Shown here: positions 36,994-46,372 of the stretch, piece after piece
How positions within the stretch are numbered: position 1 is the stretch's first letter
Layout of the letters: each line of letters begins with the position of its first letter
Source of the DNA: Emticicia aquatilis
Lineage (GTDB): Bacteria > Bacteroidota > Bacteroidia > Cytophagales > Spirosomataceae
Reading direction: 5' to 3'
NCBI RefSeq assembly: GCF_014644295.1
Contig: NZ_BMKK01000001.1
Coordinates: 62,001-126,000, forward strand
Length of the DNA: 64,000 bases
Notes under the pieces: generated by a model
Database searches by the model: none
What the model saw: only the letters and a program-made list of their open reading frames with translations
Told to the model about the DNA's origin: nothing
Program-made: the position numbers and the translations under genes

Positions 36994-39705
36994 TTATTTC
37001 AACTTCACTGTCCAAACCTCAAATTTGGTTTTGTTGGGGTTATAAATGTACAACTTATTATAGGCTTCGGCATACGAAAGTGCGGGTAATGCACTGGCTG
37101 GCAACGGTTTATCCCCGATAGTTTTACCTTTTAGGTCAAAGAATGTATTATTTTTTCCATCAAAAATTGAAATTACTCGCAGGTCATTTCCTAAATCGAA
37201 ATACTTCAATTGAGATTTCATAAAGTTGGTACTTTCAATTTTTATGACTGATGCTCCTTGCTTATTGAAAATCACCATCGAAGTTGGAGTACGACGCACC
37301 ACTAACCAATCTTTGCGATTTTGGTCGAATAATAGTTCAAATACCGTTCCTTTATCGGGTCGCTCCAACTGAATATTGGCGTCGGTTATGCTATTGCCGA
37401 ACATATCTACTTTCTTGATTTCACCGATTTCAGAAAGTAAAGTAATTACCGAGTTTTTGTTGCCATCTTCTTCCACTATCATTCCTACTGGTCTGGCAGT
37501 TAGTGGCACTTTCGGAAAACCACTTAGGTTCGGTCCTTGCTCGTAAAATACATTGAGTGTACCATCTTTTTGAAGGACAGCCAAATATGGATTGTTTTTA
37601 TACTTAACTGGCTGAATCTGAACTATACTGCCGAGCTGAGTCGGGGTCTTTATCTTGCTTACTTTTTGGGTTTCTTCATTAATTATATATATCGCCCCCG
37701 AAGCATCAACGACATAGATTTTGGTTTCGTTGGCGGCTAAGGCTTTTACTCCACCATCGAGCGATAATTCGGGCGAACTGGCTACAATCCCTTTTGTATT
37801 ATCTCTACTCAAAACCACCAAATCAGTTACTGTGGTGGTCAGATAATGCAAAAGGCCATCTTGAAAATAATCGGTTGGTAATAAATAGTTGGTGTTGATT
37901 GCCTGTCCCACCGGAATAGCATTGATTTCTTTAGCAGTATTTGACAATAATTTCAGGTGACTATCTGCCTGCTGAATAATAATTTCATCGGCGGCATTAA
38001 CTGGATTTTTGATAATGTTTGGAATACCAGCCAATGGGCTATTGACAACTAAACTATCTTGCAGGAACAGCTTATTAACGACAGCCGCTTTTTGAGTCTG
38101 TGGGACTTTTTCTATCAAAAACTTAGTGCCGAAGGTGCTATTAATCACAAAGTTTTCGATGGCGATAAAGCGTAAATCTTTCACTCTAACTTCATGCTTG
38201 ACAGTTGAGGCTTGCCATTTTTTTGGTAATGAATAATAAATATTGTTCCATACTCGCTGAGGGCTAATGATTGCGGTTACTTGCGATTGTGGACTAAGTT
38301 TGGCTATAAAATCTCGATAAATGCTCGATTTTGCCCAAGTTTGACCTGTGTTTAGATTATTGAGGTATTCACGCATAGCATCGTCATCGCTCGCCAAAAT
38401 GATATAATCATCTTTTTGAGTATAGTAGCAGTCAGAAAAACCTTTGAATACAGAACCAAAAAGCATGGCGGGTAATTGGCTGACATCAATTTTTCTTACA
38501 TAATTATTGAGGTATGTGAACGGTTGGGATTTGAAATAACTCGAAATCTTTTCGGCATTGGTAGCTAAATCATCAAATAAATTGAGAGCTTCGGCCGAAT
38601 CTTCGGTTTTGATGAGCAGGATTTTCTTCGATGGTTCATCCGATGAAGTTTCCATCTCGCATAAAACTATTTCATCTTTTAGAATCGAATAAAAACTATT
38701 GATATTGGCATTAAGCAAACGATTCACACTATCTTTTTCGGCAACGAGTTCGGGTTCTTCGTTTTTCATATAAGTATTAAACTCCTGTGCCAACAAAAGT
38801 TTATTCTTAAAACTCAGACGAATCGTGATAGCTGTATTTTCGGGAATTAGCCCCGTACATGCAAATGGCTGTGGTTTCTGGCGAGCAAAAATCCCTAAAA
38901 ACGGAATAGCATTTTTGCCTTTTGAGTAAATGTAGGCAGAAATGATATTAGGTAGTTTTTGTTTCTCGAAAACAATATCGGGATTTCGTGGGGTGATATT
39001 TCCGAAAAACTCAATGAGATTAGGCGACAATTGTGACGGAAGAATATCGGCTACATCTTGCAAACTTTTACTTTTGAAATAAATGTGGGCAGTTCCTTTT
39101 CTACTTTCTTTGAATGGCACTCGTTCGATTGCTACACCTGACTTGATTCGATTGGCTACTTCTTCGAGCAATACTTTTGACGCACTACAAATCAAGAAAT
39201 CATCATGCACAAAGAAATTGAATATTGGACGGCTGTTTACATCGTATAATTCGTTGATACGTAATCCTTTATAGTTACGTCCGTAAACTTTACGTTTGGT
39301 AGCATCTGGCACTAAAAGATTATTCAAGAAGGCTTCATCACCGAAATTTCCCGCAGGAATATATATAATGTATTCGAGGTTTTTCTTGTTTTCTCGGTGA
39401 AGCGAATAAGTAATAAGTTTTTTCTCGAAGAACTTTTTAGCAATATCTTGGTTATCAATATTTTCGCCTACCTTTTTTAGTTGAACTAAGGCATCGTAAA
39501 AAAAAGGAATATCAGCAAGCTGAGTGGGGTCAGTTTTGGAATAAAGTGATTGTTGAATTTCGGAGCTTTCGACAACCAAAAAAGTACTGTCAGGCACAAA
39601 ATTCCAAGCATCTTTACGTGGAGCAAACCATATTTGATAAGCAATAAATAGAGCAACCACCAATAAGATTGCATTCAGATACCACAATTGTCTTGCTTTT
39701 AGCAT
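36994..39705 (-). CDS. Large membrane-anchored protein of unknown function
   Basis: 903 residues, not recognised. One N-terminal membrane helix (LWYLNAILLVVALFIAYQIW, residues 7-26) with no cleavage site suggests an inner-membrane anchor with the body outside. Residues about 35-590 contain alternating alpha/beta segments and two DDFLICSAS-like and DDYIILASD-like repeats (near 165-180 and 455-470), so the region may be a duplicated domain. Residues about 610-903 have short strands typical of a beta-propeller (IYVVDASGAIYIINEE, LAVLQKDGTLNVFYE). It stands alone between the ribosomal cluster and mnmE. Function should not be guessed. Confidence 0.75.
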   Translation of the reverse strand: MLKARQLWYLNAILLVVALFIAYQIWFAPRKDAWNFVPDSTFLVVESSEIQQSLYSKTDPTQLADIPFFYDALVQLKKVGENIDNQDIAKKFFEKKLITYSLHRENKKNLEYIIYIPAGNFGDEAFLNNLLVPDATKRKVYGRNYKGLRINELYDVNSRPIFNFFVHDDFLICSASKVLLEEVANRIKSGVAIERVPFKESRKGTAHIYFKSKSLQDVADILPSQLSPNLIEFFGNITPRNPDIVFEKQKLPNIISAYIYSKGKNAIPFLGIFARQKPQPFACTGLIPENTAITIRLSFKNKLLLAQEFNTYMKNEEPELVAEKDSVNRLLNANINSFYSILKDEIVLCEMETSSDEPSKKILLIKTEDSAEALNLFDDLATNAEKISSYFKSQPFTYLNNYVRKIDVSQLPAMLFGSVFKGFSDCYYTQKDDYIILASDDDAMREYLNNLNTGQTWAKSSIYRDFIAKLSPQSQVTAIISPQRVWNNIYYSLPKKWQASTVKHEVRVKDLRFIAIENFVINSTFGTKFLIEKVPQTQKAAVVNKLFLQDSLVVNSPLAGIPNIIKNPVNAADEIIIQQADSHLKLLSNTAKEINAIPVGQAINTNYLLPTDYFQDGLLHYLTTTVTDLVVLSRDNTKGIVASSPELSLDGGVKALAANETKIYVVDASGAIYIINEETQKVSKIKTPTQLGSIVQIQPVKYKNNPYLAVLQKDGTLNVFYEQGPNLSGFPKVPLTARPVGMIVEEDGNKNSVITLLSEIGEIKKVDMFGNSITDANIQLERPDKGTVFELLFDQNRKDWLVVRRTPTSMVIFNKQGASVIKIESTNFMKSQLKYFDLGNDLRVISIFDGKNNTFFDLKGKTIGDKPLPASALPALSYAEAYNKLYIYNPNKTKFEVWTVKLK

Positions 39706-39800
39706 ATTTCAAAAGTCGAAAGTACAGGGCTGTAAGTCGATAGTTTCAAATAAATTATCGACGTATTATCTACAATCACTGATTTTAAGATTTTAGTTGG

Positions 39801-39808
39801 TAGATTTG
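39801..39808 (+). promoter_or_regulatory. Possible mnmE promoter -7 element
   Basis: TAGATTTG, a perfect TAnnTTTG, 92 nt before ATG 39900. The -33 region is not consensus. Confidence 0.4.
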
Positions 39809-39899
39809 CAAAAATAAGTAATTAAAACCACGATTAAAAGATTTACAGGATTTGTAAGCTTGATTAATGGGATGGTTTAATAAGTTTTTTATACAATAA

Positions 39900-41222
39900 A
39901 TGATTCAATTAGAAACAATTTGTGCGTTGGCTACGCCACAAGGCATTGGAGCAATCGGGGTAATCCGTGTTTCGGGCGAGCGTACATTTGAGATTGTCAA
40001 TAAAATTTTCAAGGGAAAAGACCTAACGAAAGTAGATTCCCACACGATTCATTTCGGTACGATTCGAGATGGCGGCGTGATTGTCGATGAAGTTTTGATA
40101 GCAGTTTTTAAAACTCCCAAAAGTTTTACGAAAGAAGATGTCGTAGAAATTTCTTGTCACGGTAGCGACTATATAATAAGGTATATTCTGAAACTTCTGC
40201 TCCAAAACGGTTGCCGAATGGCACAGGCAGGAGAGTTTACGCAACGTGCATTTTTAAACGGTCAATTTGATTTAGTACAAGCCGAAGCCGTAGCAGATTT
40301 GATTGCCGCTGACTCCGAAGCAGCCCATAAAACTGCCATGAACTTGATGCGTGGAGGTTTCTCGAATCAATTGAAGGCATTGCGTGAAGAACTGATTCAT
40401 TTTGCAAGTTTGGTTGAATTAGAATTAGATTTTGGCGAAGAAGACGTAGAATTTGCAGAAAGAGATGACTTAAAATCTTTAATATTGAAAATTCAAAATT
40501 TTCTGAAAAATCTAATAGATTCTTTTGATGCGGGAAATGTGATAAAAGAAGGTCTTCCTGTGGCGATAATTGGCCCGCCCAATGCAGGAAAATCTACTTT
40601 ACTCAATGTCTTGTTGAATGAAGAAAGGGCAATCGTAACCGAAATTGCTGGCACAACCCGTGATGTGATTGAAGATGTGCTTTTTATTGAAGGGATAAAG
40701 TTTAGATTTATTGATACCGCAGGAATCAGAGAGACAAAAGATGTTGTAGAATCAATTGGTATCGAACGCTCGAAAGATGCCATGCGTAGAGCAGAAATTG
40801 TGCTATTGCTGTCGGATAGTCAAGATTCAAATGAAGATTTTATTTCAGAATTTGATGAAGATAAGATTATTAGAGTAAGAAATAAGATTGATTTGGTGGC
40901 AAAAGCAGAAAATGTAGATGGCTTGGGTATTTCAGCAAAAAACAACATCGGTATTGATGAACTCAAAGCTGCAATCGTAGCTAAAGCAAAAATGAAAAAA
41001 CAAGCTGATACAATGCTGACGAATTTACGCCACTATGAACACCTTGTAAAAGCCAACGAAGCATTGAGTGAAGTATTGAATGGTTTAGATTTAGGTATAA
41101 CAGGCGATTTCTTGGCTCAAGATATTCGTCTTTCGTTGCATCATTTGGGTGAGATTACGGGAGCTATCTCTTCCGATGATTTACTGGCCAATATATTTAG
41201 TAAATTTTGCATTGGAAAGTAA
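39900..41222 (+). CDS. mnmE: tRNA uridine-5-carboxymethylaminomethyl(34) synthesis GTPase MnmE
   Basis: 440 residues. The N-terminal tetrahydrofolate-binding domain covers about 1-115 (ICALATPQGIGAIGVIRVSG). The helical domain holds an inserted G domain with GPPNAGKS (about 226-233), TTRD, DTAG (about 271) and NKID. The C-terminus is FCIGK, with the essential Cys. With MnmG it makes the cmnm5 modification of U34 in certain tRNAs. The last 16 bases before the stop are the core of the integration site of the downstream island, yet the protein C-terminus is preserved. Confidence 0.97.
   Translation: MIQLETICALATPQGIGAIGVIRVSGERTFEIVNKIFKGKDLTKVDSHTIHFGTIRDGGVIVDEVLIAVFKTPKSFTKEDVVEISCHGSDYIIRYILKLLLQNGCRMAQAGEFTQRAFLNGQFDLVQAEAVADLIAADSEAAHKTAMNLMRGGFSNQLKALREELIHFASLVELELDFGEEDVEFAERDDLKSLILKIQNFLKNLIDSFDAGNVIKEGLPVAIIGPPNAGKSTLLNVLLNEERAIVTEIAGTTRDVIEDVLFIEGIKFRFIDTAGIRETKDVVESIGIERSKDAMRRAEIVLLLSDSQDSNEDFISEFDEDKIIRVRNKIDLVAKAENVDGLGISAKNNIGIDELKAAIVAKAKMKKQADTMLTNLRHYEHLVKANEALSEVLNGLDLGITGDFLAQDIRLSLHHLGEITGAISSDDLLANIFSKFCIGK
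41205..41220 (+). repeat. attL core in the 3' end of mnmE
   Basis: TTTTGCATTGGAAAGT, identical to 52488-52503. Upstream, CAATATATT is also shared at slightly shifted spacing. Both copies encode FCIGK followed by a stop (TAA here, TGA in the right copy), so integration rebuilds the gene end. Confidence 0.85.
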
Positions 41223-41341
41223 TACTATAAAAATAGATGAAAACAAAGGAAAACAAAAGAAATATAAATCACTTATAATAAACACTTTACAGTATATTTT
41301 ATTTTCATTATTTATCAAATATTTTCATTATTTATTATTAT

Positions 41342-41364
41342 TTTTATTGATTATTTATTAATTT
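41342..41364 (+). repeat. Left arm-site-like direct repeat
   Basis: TTTTATTGATTATTTATTAATTT; matches 52428-52450 in the same orientation with one mismatch. Located 120 bp inside attL and ahead of the integrase gene. Likely integrase arm-type site or part of the int promoter region. Confidence 0.55.
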
Positions 41365-41390
41365 TAGTAACAAATCAATAAAATATAAAT

Positions 41391-42473
41391 ATGAATGTAA
41401 TAATTAGAGAAAGAGCTTTAAAAGGTAATAGAAAGAGTTTGTTTCTGGATGTATATGTAAATGGAAAGCAAACCCAAGAAACATTAGGTCTTTACTTAGA
41501 AGATGACAAGAATAATCCATTAGTAAAACAGAAAAATAAAGAGACATTAAGATTAGCAGACCAACTGAAGTTAAAAAGATTAACAGAAATCCAACATTTA
41601 GGCTTAGGGTTTCGTGTTCCTCAAAAGAATAATAAAACATTTTCCGAATATTTCAATGATTTAGTTTCAGAGAGAATAAAAACAGGTAAAAACCATGAAA
41701 CTTGGATAAGTGTTAATAAACACCTCAATGATTTTAAAAAACCAATTTTATTTGGCGAACTTACAGAAGATTTTTTAGAAACGTTTAGAGCATATCTCTT
41801 AAAAAAGGTACACCAAAACTCCGCAAGTAATTACTTCAATAAATTAAAAGCCTCTATACACAGAGCATATAGAGAAAAATTAATCTATGAAAACCCTGCT
41901 GATAGGGTAACCGCACCAAGATTAGTAGAAACTCATAGAGAGTTTTTAACAAATGAAGAGTTAAATAAATTAGTAGAAGAGCCTTGCAAAAACAACTTAC
42001 TTAAAAAGGCATTTATATTTAGCTGTCTTACAGGTTTAAGGTGGTCAGACGTCAATAATTTAAAATGGAAAAATATTCAAATTATTGATAACATTCCTCA
42101 CATAGTATATACACAAAAAAAGACTAAAAACTCTGAAACACTCCCAATATCTGCTAATGCTTTGGAATTATTAGGAGAAAGACAGAAGGACGAAGATAGA
42201 GCTTTTAAAGGGTTAAAATATAGTGCATACAACAATTCAACTTTAGCTATATGGGTTTTGAATGTAGGTATAAAAAAACATATTACTTTCCATTGTGCAA
42301 GACATACTAATGCAATGTTATTGCTCAATAATGGAGTAGATATTTATACTGTCTCTGAGATGTTGGGTCATAGGGATTTAAAAACAACTCAGATTTATGC
42401 TAAAATAATGAATGAAACAAAAATAAAAGCATTATCTAAGCTACCTAAAATTGAACTAAAAAATTTAACTTGA
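41391..42473 (+). CDS. Tyrosine recombinase/integrase of the island
   Basis: 360 residues. An N-terminal arm-binding-like part (NVIIRERALKGNRKSLFLDV) and a SAM-like core-binding domain (about 80-190) precede the catalytic domain. Catalytic residues visible: Arg in TGLRWSD, His and Arg in HCARHTNA, His in MLGHRDL and the Tyr nucleophile in TTQIYAKI. Bacteroidota ICE/phage type. It sits 170 bp inside attL, pointing into the island, and should catalyse integration at the mnmE core. Confidence 0.95.
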   Translation: MNVIIRERALKGNRKSLFLDVYVNGKQTQETLGLYLEDDKNNPLVKQKNKETLRLADQLKLKRLTEIQHLGLGFRVPQKNNKTFSEYFNDLVSERIKTGKNHETWISVNKHLNDFKKPILFGELTEDFLETFRAYLLKKVHQNSASNYFNKLKASIHRAYREKLIYENPADRVTAPRLVETHREFLTNEELNKLVEEPCKNNLLKKAFIFSCLTGLRWSDVNNLKWKNIQIIDNIPHIVYTQKKTKNSETLPISANALELLGERQKDEDRAFKGLKYSAYNNSTLAIWVLNVGIKKHITFHCARHTNAMLLLNNGVDIYTVSEMLGHRDLKTTQIYAKIMNETKIKALSKLPKIELKNLT

Positions 42474-42527
42474 GATTTGAGTTCTATCATTTTTATTTAG
42501 TCTATCCTACTTTAATTTTATTAGAGA

Positions 42528-43457
42528 ATGAATGATAATAAACATCATTTTGAAAATGCCTTAAATAAGACATCACAGTTAATTTTTAGGCTTTTATTCT
42601 ATACCAAGAAAAGTGAGCCCTTTTCTTATGCAAAAGATTATAGTTATAACTTGGTATTTGAAGATTTATGTAATGAACTTACAACAACAAACGAAACGAT
42701 ATTTTTTTTAGAAAGATTAGATGTTTTATTATCAAACAATGTTGAGTTAGAGGAATATTTTACTGATAGATTAGATAAAATCGGGGAATGTGTATTTGAT
42801 GAAATTACCCAAGAAGACATATTATCAGAGATAAATACTCATGGTAGTGGAGCATTATCTGCACAGTCAAGATGGCTCACAAAAAGATTTAATCAATTAA
42901 ATGAATTAAAAGAAAAAGTAGCCCAGTATAAGAAAAACCTTTTAAAACTTGAAAACCCTGTTTCTAATGTTAAAAATGATGATGTAACTAATAATGAACA
43001 AATTACTCCATATTATAGGGGTAATTCATCAAATGTAGATTCAGAAATTAACATTGATAAAAATGTACAGAGTCAAGACAACAATGAATCATTTGCTGAA
43101 AAATTCCTTTTTTTTCTGAAAGGTAAAAGTTTAACAAATAAACCTTACATGACACTTAATGAATATAATCATCTAATCGAAGCCACAAATTATTTATTCG
43201 AGAAATTAGAAGTTCCAGAAGACCTCAAACCTATAAAAAGTACTGCATTAAGAGCTGGAGAAATAAGATATTCTTTCTATTTAATGACAAAAGAAAAGTA
43301 TCCTGATACAGTGTATTCAGAGAATATATTTATTTTTCTAACAAGAATATTTCCAAGATTAAATGATAATAAAAAAAATTATCGAAAATCTACGAACTAT
43401 AAAAAATTCAGTGAAGAGCCCAAAAACTACCAACTTTTACTAAGTAGGAACAAATAA
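42528..43457 (+). CDS. Uncharacterised island protein
   Basis: 309 residues, not recognised. The first 130 residues are helical with charged patches, then a Lys/Asn-rich linker with low complexity (about 150-195), then a helical C-terminal region (YMTLNEYNHLIEATNYLF, RAGEIRYSFYLMTKEKYPDT). The place between integrase and HTH genes resembles that of RteC-like regulators or element-specific accessory proteins in Bacteroidota mobile elements, but the sequence does not establish that. Base composition matches the island. Confidence 0.65.
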   Translation: MNDNKHHFENALNKTSQLIFRLLFYTKKSEPFSYAKDYSYNLVFEDLCNELTTTNETIFFLERLDVLLSNNVELEEYFTDRLDKIGECVFDEITQEDILSEINTHGSGALSAQSRWLTKRFNQLNELKEKVAQYKKNLLKLENPVSNVKNDDVTNNEQITPYYRGNSSNVDSEINIDKNVQSQDNNESFAEKFLFFLKGKSLTNKPYMTLNEYNHLIEATNYLFEKLEVPEDLKPIKSTALRAGEIRYSFYLMTKEKYPDTVYSENIFIFLTRIFPRLNDNKKNYRKSTNYKKFSEEPKNYQLLLSRNK

Positions 43458-43762
43458 ATTTATTGTTCACGAAATCACTTTTTGTCCACCTTGTTGCCAC
43501 TTATCCACTTCGTAATCTTGTGCTATTAAAATAATAGCATAAGTATGGTACATCTATTTGAAACTGAACAGTTTACTCCACAAATTAAAGAAATTGCTAA
43601 AAAGCTATCTAATCTCATAGTCTTTTTGAAAACTATTTTACGCTTAAATAAGGTTCCTCCCTAACTTTTATGCAACAAGTAATTGTAGTATAATCTACTT
43701 TAGCTATTCTCCAAAAAATAAGTTTAGTATACAACTATCATTTTGAAAATCATAAAAGAATC
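43458..43762 (+). other. 305-bp gap with a possible gene remnant
   Basis: AT-rich spacer between the unknown protein and the HTH gene. It holds a 39-codon frame (43545-43664) that may be a truncated HTH-protein start. Otherwise nothing recognisable. Confidence 0.5.
43545..43664 (+). pseudogene. Short ORF, possible remnant of an HTH_17-type gene
   Basis: 39 codons from ATG 43545 to TAA, with MVHLFETEQFTPQIKEIAKK, a helical N-terminus like those that precede the HTH in small Bacteroidota excisionase-type proteins, then LRLNKVPP and stop. The HTH part is missing. It may be a decayed duplicate of the following gene or a real small peptide; similarity is weak. Confidence 0.3.
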
Positions 43763-44074
43763 ATGGAAATAATTGAAAACCACCAAGTTCTAATCAATGC
43801 CTTAAAAGAGGTATTAAATGGAAATATTGTCTCAAAAATAAATAAACCGTTCATGGATTTTAAAGAAACTTGTAGTTTCTTAGGTATTTCTGCCTCTTGT
43901 TTGTACAAGTATCGTATGAATAATGTGGTACCTTATTACAAAGCAGGGAAGAAATTATACTTCAAAAAAGAAGACTTAGAAAATTGGTTAAATATAAGAA
44001 AAGTAAAATCAAATGATGAATTAACAACCGAAATAGAAATTCACACTAAAAGAAAATACCACTATGTTCGATAA
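43763..44074 (+). CDS. Excisionase-like helix-turn-helix protein (HTH_17)
   Basis: 103 residues. A helical N-terminus (about 1-30) is followed by an MerR/excisionase-type winged HTH: DFKETCSFLGISASCLYKYR, VVPYYKAGKKLYFKKEDLEN. Such proteins in Bacteroidota elements act as excisionase or in control of mobilisation genes. Its last 11 bp overlap the start of the Rep-like gene, so the two are translationally linked. Confidence 0.85.
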   Translation: MEIIENHQVLINALKEVLNGNIVSKINKPFMDFKETCSFLGISASCLYKYRMNNVVPYYKAGKKLYFKKEDLENWLNIRKVKSNDELTTEIEIHTKRKYHYVR

Positions 44075-45050
44075 TATTTCATTCAAATTAGAAAATTTCT
44101 CAAAAGAACGATTCTATAAATTAGTTACCAAGCATATAGGGGCAAATGTTAACTCCATTACTTATGCTAAATCTCAACGAGGTGGGAAACGGTATATAAA
44201 CTGGGAAAATTTAAGAATTGAGTTTTATCCACATTCCAAACAACTTTGGATAAAAAATTCTATTCATAAATTTTATAACACTCACATTTTAAATTGGGGG
44301 GCATATAACCATAATACTTTTACACTTGCAAATTTTAATGAAACAGTGCTGTTTCTTTGTAACACATTAGACTGTTATCCTAATGATTTGAAGTTATTTG
44401 GTCATTTTGAGTTTGGTTTAAATATAATTGTGAATCAAAAACCGTTTAGCATAATTTCAAGATTTGACTCCATTGTTACCACTGCTTCAAATCCTTTTTA
44501 TGTCATGCCAAATGAATATGGAAAACCTATCGAAAAGAGGTGTGATTTTACGAACTATGCAGTAAAATTTTATGATAAAGGAAAACAAGCACAGGTAAAG
44601 GGCAAAATATTAAGATATGAATTTGTGTGCAAAAACATTGAGCAAACAAGAAAAATATTTGGTAAACTTGGTAATGAACAAATTACACTACAAGACTTAC
44701 TCAATGTAGAAAATTGGCATAAATGCTATGACAAATTAATAAGTGTATTCGGTTCAATTAGAAAAACACCATTTGCTGATAACTTATCCCCCTTAGAATA
44801 TGCATCAGTCAAAGCATATACAGATACCGTTTTTATGGAAGACCATAAAAAAATTCTAAGTAATAAAAATGAGTATAAAAAAGTGTTTGCAGAATGTAAA
44901 GAGGTGTATCAAACAGTTATTCAAAGAGAAGGCACTTGTTTTGTTGAACTTAAAGAAAAATTTAAACAAACTTTTGAAAGTCTAATTTTAGAAAAAAATA
45001 AAATAAGAAATGTAAGTATTGAGCTTAAATTGCAATTTGCTACTAATTAA
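44064..45050 (+). CDS. Rep-like (phage/plasmid replication, gene II/X or CRI-like) protein
   Basis: 328 residues. Features consistent with filamentous-phage/plasmid replication proteins: an alternating N-terminus (FKLENFSKERFYKLVTKHIG), an FGHFEFGLNIIV strand, and YDKGKQAQVKGKILRYEFVC (a YDK...LRYE pattern, about residues 172-192). I see no definite HUH motif, so assignment is tentative. It probably acts in replication of the excised circle. It overlaps the HTH gene by 11 bp and ends at a strong terminator. Confidence 0.5.
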   Translation: MFDNISFKLENFSKERFYKLVTKHIGANVNSITYAKSQRGGKRYINWENLRIEFYPHSKQLWIKNSIHKFYNTHILNWGAYNHNTFTLANFNETVLFLCNTLDCYPNDLKLFGHFEFGLNIIVNQKPFSIISRFDSIVTTASNPFYVMPNEYGKPIEKRCDFTNYAVKFYDKGKQAQVKGKILRYEFVCKNIEQTRKIFGKLGNEQITLQDLLNVENWHKCYDKLISVFGSIRKTPFADNLSPLEYASVKAYTDTVFMEDHKKILSNKNEYKKVFAECKEVYQTVIQREGTCFVELKEKFKQTFESLILEKNKIRNVSIELKLQFATN

Positions 45051-45054
45051 AATT

Positions 45055-45089
45055 AAGCACTTTTCATAACTAATGAGAAGTGCTTTTTT
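45055..45089 (+). terminator. Terminator of the integrase/Rep side of the island
   Basis: AAGCACTTTTCAT pairs with ATGAGAAGTGCTT (13 bp, one G-T) around AACTA, then TTTTC. It closes the left, plus-strand half of the island. Confidence 0.85.
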
Positions 45090-45394
45090 CTTTATTAACA
45101 AAGCTAAGTAACTCAAGTTTTAGGGTTTATAATATAATAATAAACTACTCCATCTTTTTAACATTCTTTATCCTTCTATACAAACATGAATATTGTAACA
45201 AAAATACGATAACAAACTGTTGAATAACTGTACGAAACTTTAAGTCAACAAATGAACTTTTGTCTTGACTAAATCATATCAGAAATAAGATAGAGATACT
45301 TTTAACTTAAAAACCTAACCTTATATTAACATTTTCAACTAATAAATACCTATTTTACAAAGGCTATTTGATAAACAAATAAAAAGAATAAATT
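45090..45394. other. 305-bp AT-rich gap between convergent genes
   Basis: After the terminator nothing codes. One weak hairpin is visible (AGTCAACAAA with TTTGTCTTGACT, near 45243-45273). Confidence 0.5.
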
Positions 45395-45940
45395 TTAGAA
45401 GGCATTTGTATAGTCTGAATACCCTAAATCTGAAAGCCTAATACTCATAGCATGTTGGCTAACTTCAAATTTTCTTGCAAGCTCATCTATTAGAGATAAA
45501 ATATTATTTTTATTAATACTGTTTTCAATAGCTTCTTTTATTAATTTCTTAGGCATCAATAAAGCTGCTGCAAAACTATTGGCTTCTTTTTCTTTTAAGA
45601 TTTCACCTCTGGAAGATTTTTCGTCTCTATTATAAATAGCAATAACATTAGATTCATTTTTATCAATAAAAAGGGGGTTCTCATTTTTATGTAGTATAAA
45701 ATGACCTAATTCGTGAGCTATAGTAAATCTTTTTCGGTTAATATGATGTTTCATATTAACTCCAATTATAGATTCCTTATCTTTAATAGCCAAAAAACCC
45801 GAAATTTCATCTTCTATATCAAGTTCAGAAATTGGTAATTTTAAATATTTTGCACACTCCTCAACTTTTATTGGATATGAAAATGTGTTTGAATCACGCA
45901 GAAGCCCTTCTGCTTTTAATTCAATAGCTTGATTTATCAT
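45395..45940 (-). CDS. ImmA/IrrE-family metallopeptidase (CapP-like)
   Basis: 181 residues. Zinc site HELGH at 76-80 (RFTIAHELGH) and the downstream EKEANSFAAALLMP segment that gives the third ligand; KEVSQHAMSIRL-type C-terminal helices follow (VSQHAMSIRLSDLG). ImmA/IrrE enzymes cut XRE repressors and so relieve repression after DNA damage or other signals. The gene follows the XRE gene by 20 bp in the same operon and faces away from the CBASS operon. That arrangement is like the CapH/CapP pair described for some CBASS loci; the equivalence is inferred. Confidence 0.85.
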   Translation of the reverse strand: MINQAIELKAEGLLRDSNTFSYPIKVEECAKYLKLPISELDIEDEISGFLAIKDKESIIGVNMKHHINRKRFTIAHELGHFILHKNENPLFIDKNESNVIAIYNRDEKSSRGEILKEKEANSFAAALLMPKKLIKEAIENSINKNNILSLIDELARKFEVSQHAMSIRLSDLGYSDYTNAF

Positions 45941-45960
45941 AACATAAGTAGTTTGAAAGT

Positions 45961-46305
45961 TTATCTATTAATAAAATCATTTAAGTATGATTTTAGATTT
46001 TTTGTATCATCTATATTAGCATCATTTAGAGCCTCACGCAATTTGAAGTTGTCTGAAACACTATAAAGTTCATTAGTTGATGGTATTAAAAGATTGATAT
46101 TGACATTAATAATTATTGAAATGTCATGAAGTAAATGAAGACTAATTTGTCTTTTGCCTGATAAAATATTTGATAAAGTAGACCTACTCTTAACATCTTC
46201 TAATTTTTCTAAAAGCTGAGATTGCTTAATATTGTTTTGTTTCATATACCTAACAATATTTTCTCCTATTAGCATATAGAATTGCTTCTTTTGCTCTTCT
46301 TTCAT
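45961..46305 (-). CDS. XRE-family repressor (CapH-like)
   Basis: 114 residues. HTH: ENIVRYMKQNNIKQSQLLEK, RSTLSNILSGKRQISLHLLH, NVNINLLIPST; a short C-terminal tail (about 75-114) with acidic residues could be the cleavage and dimerisation region. First gene of the operon with the ImmA-like peptidase. It probably represses its own promoter and possibly the divergent CBASS promoter region. It may equally be the maintenance repressor of the island itself. Confidence 0.85.
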   Translation of the reverse strand: MKEEQKKQFYMLIGENIVRYMKQNNIKQSQLLEKLEDVKSRSTLSNILSGKRQISLHLLHDISIIINVNINLLIPSTNELYSVSDNFKLREALNDANIDDTKNLKSYLNDFINR

Positions 46306-46340
46306 ATTTCTTATTAATTTCTTTTATTGAAATATTTGCA

Positions 46341-46372
46341 CAAATCTAAACTATAAATAACACTAATACAAA
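46341..46372 (-). promoter_or_regulatory. Promoter of the XRE/ImmA operon
   Basis: Minus strand: TTTG (46372-46369), 20 nt, TAGATTTG (46348-46341); perfect match to the Bacteroidota consensus, 36 nt before ATG 46305. Confidence 0.7.
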
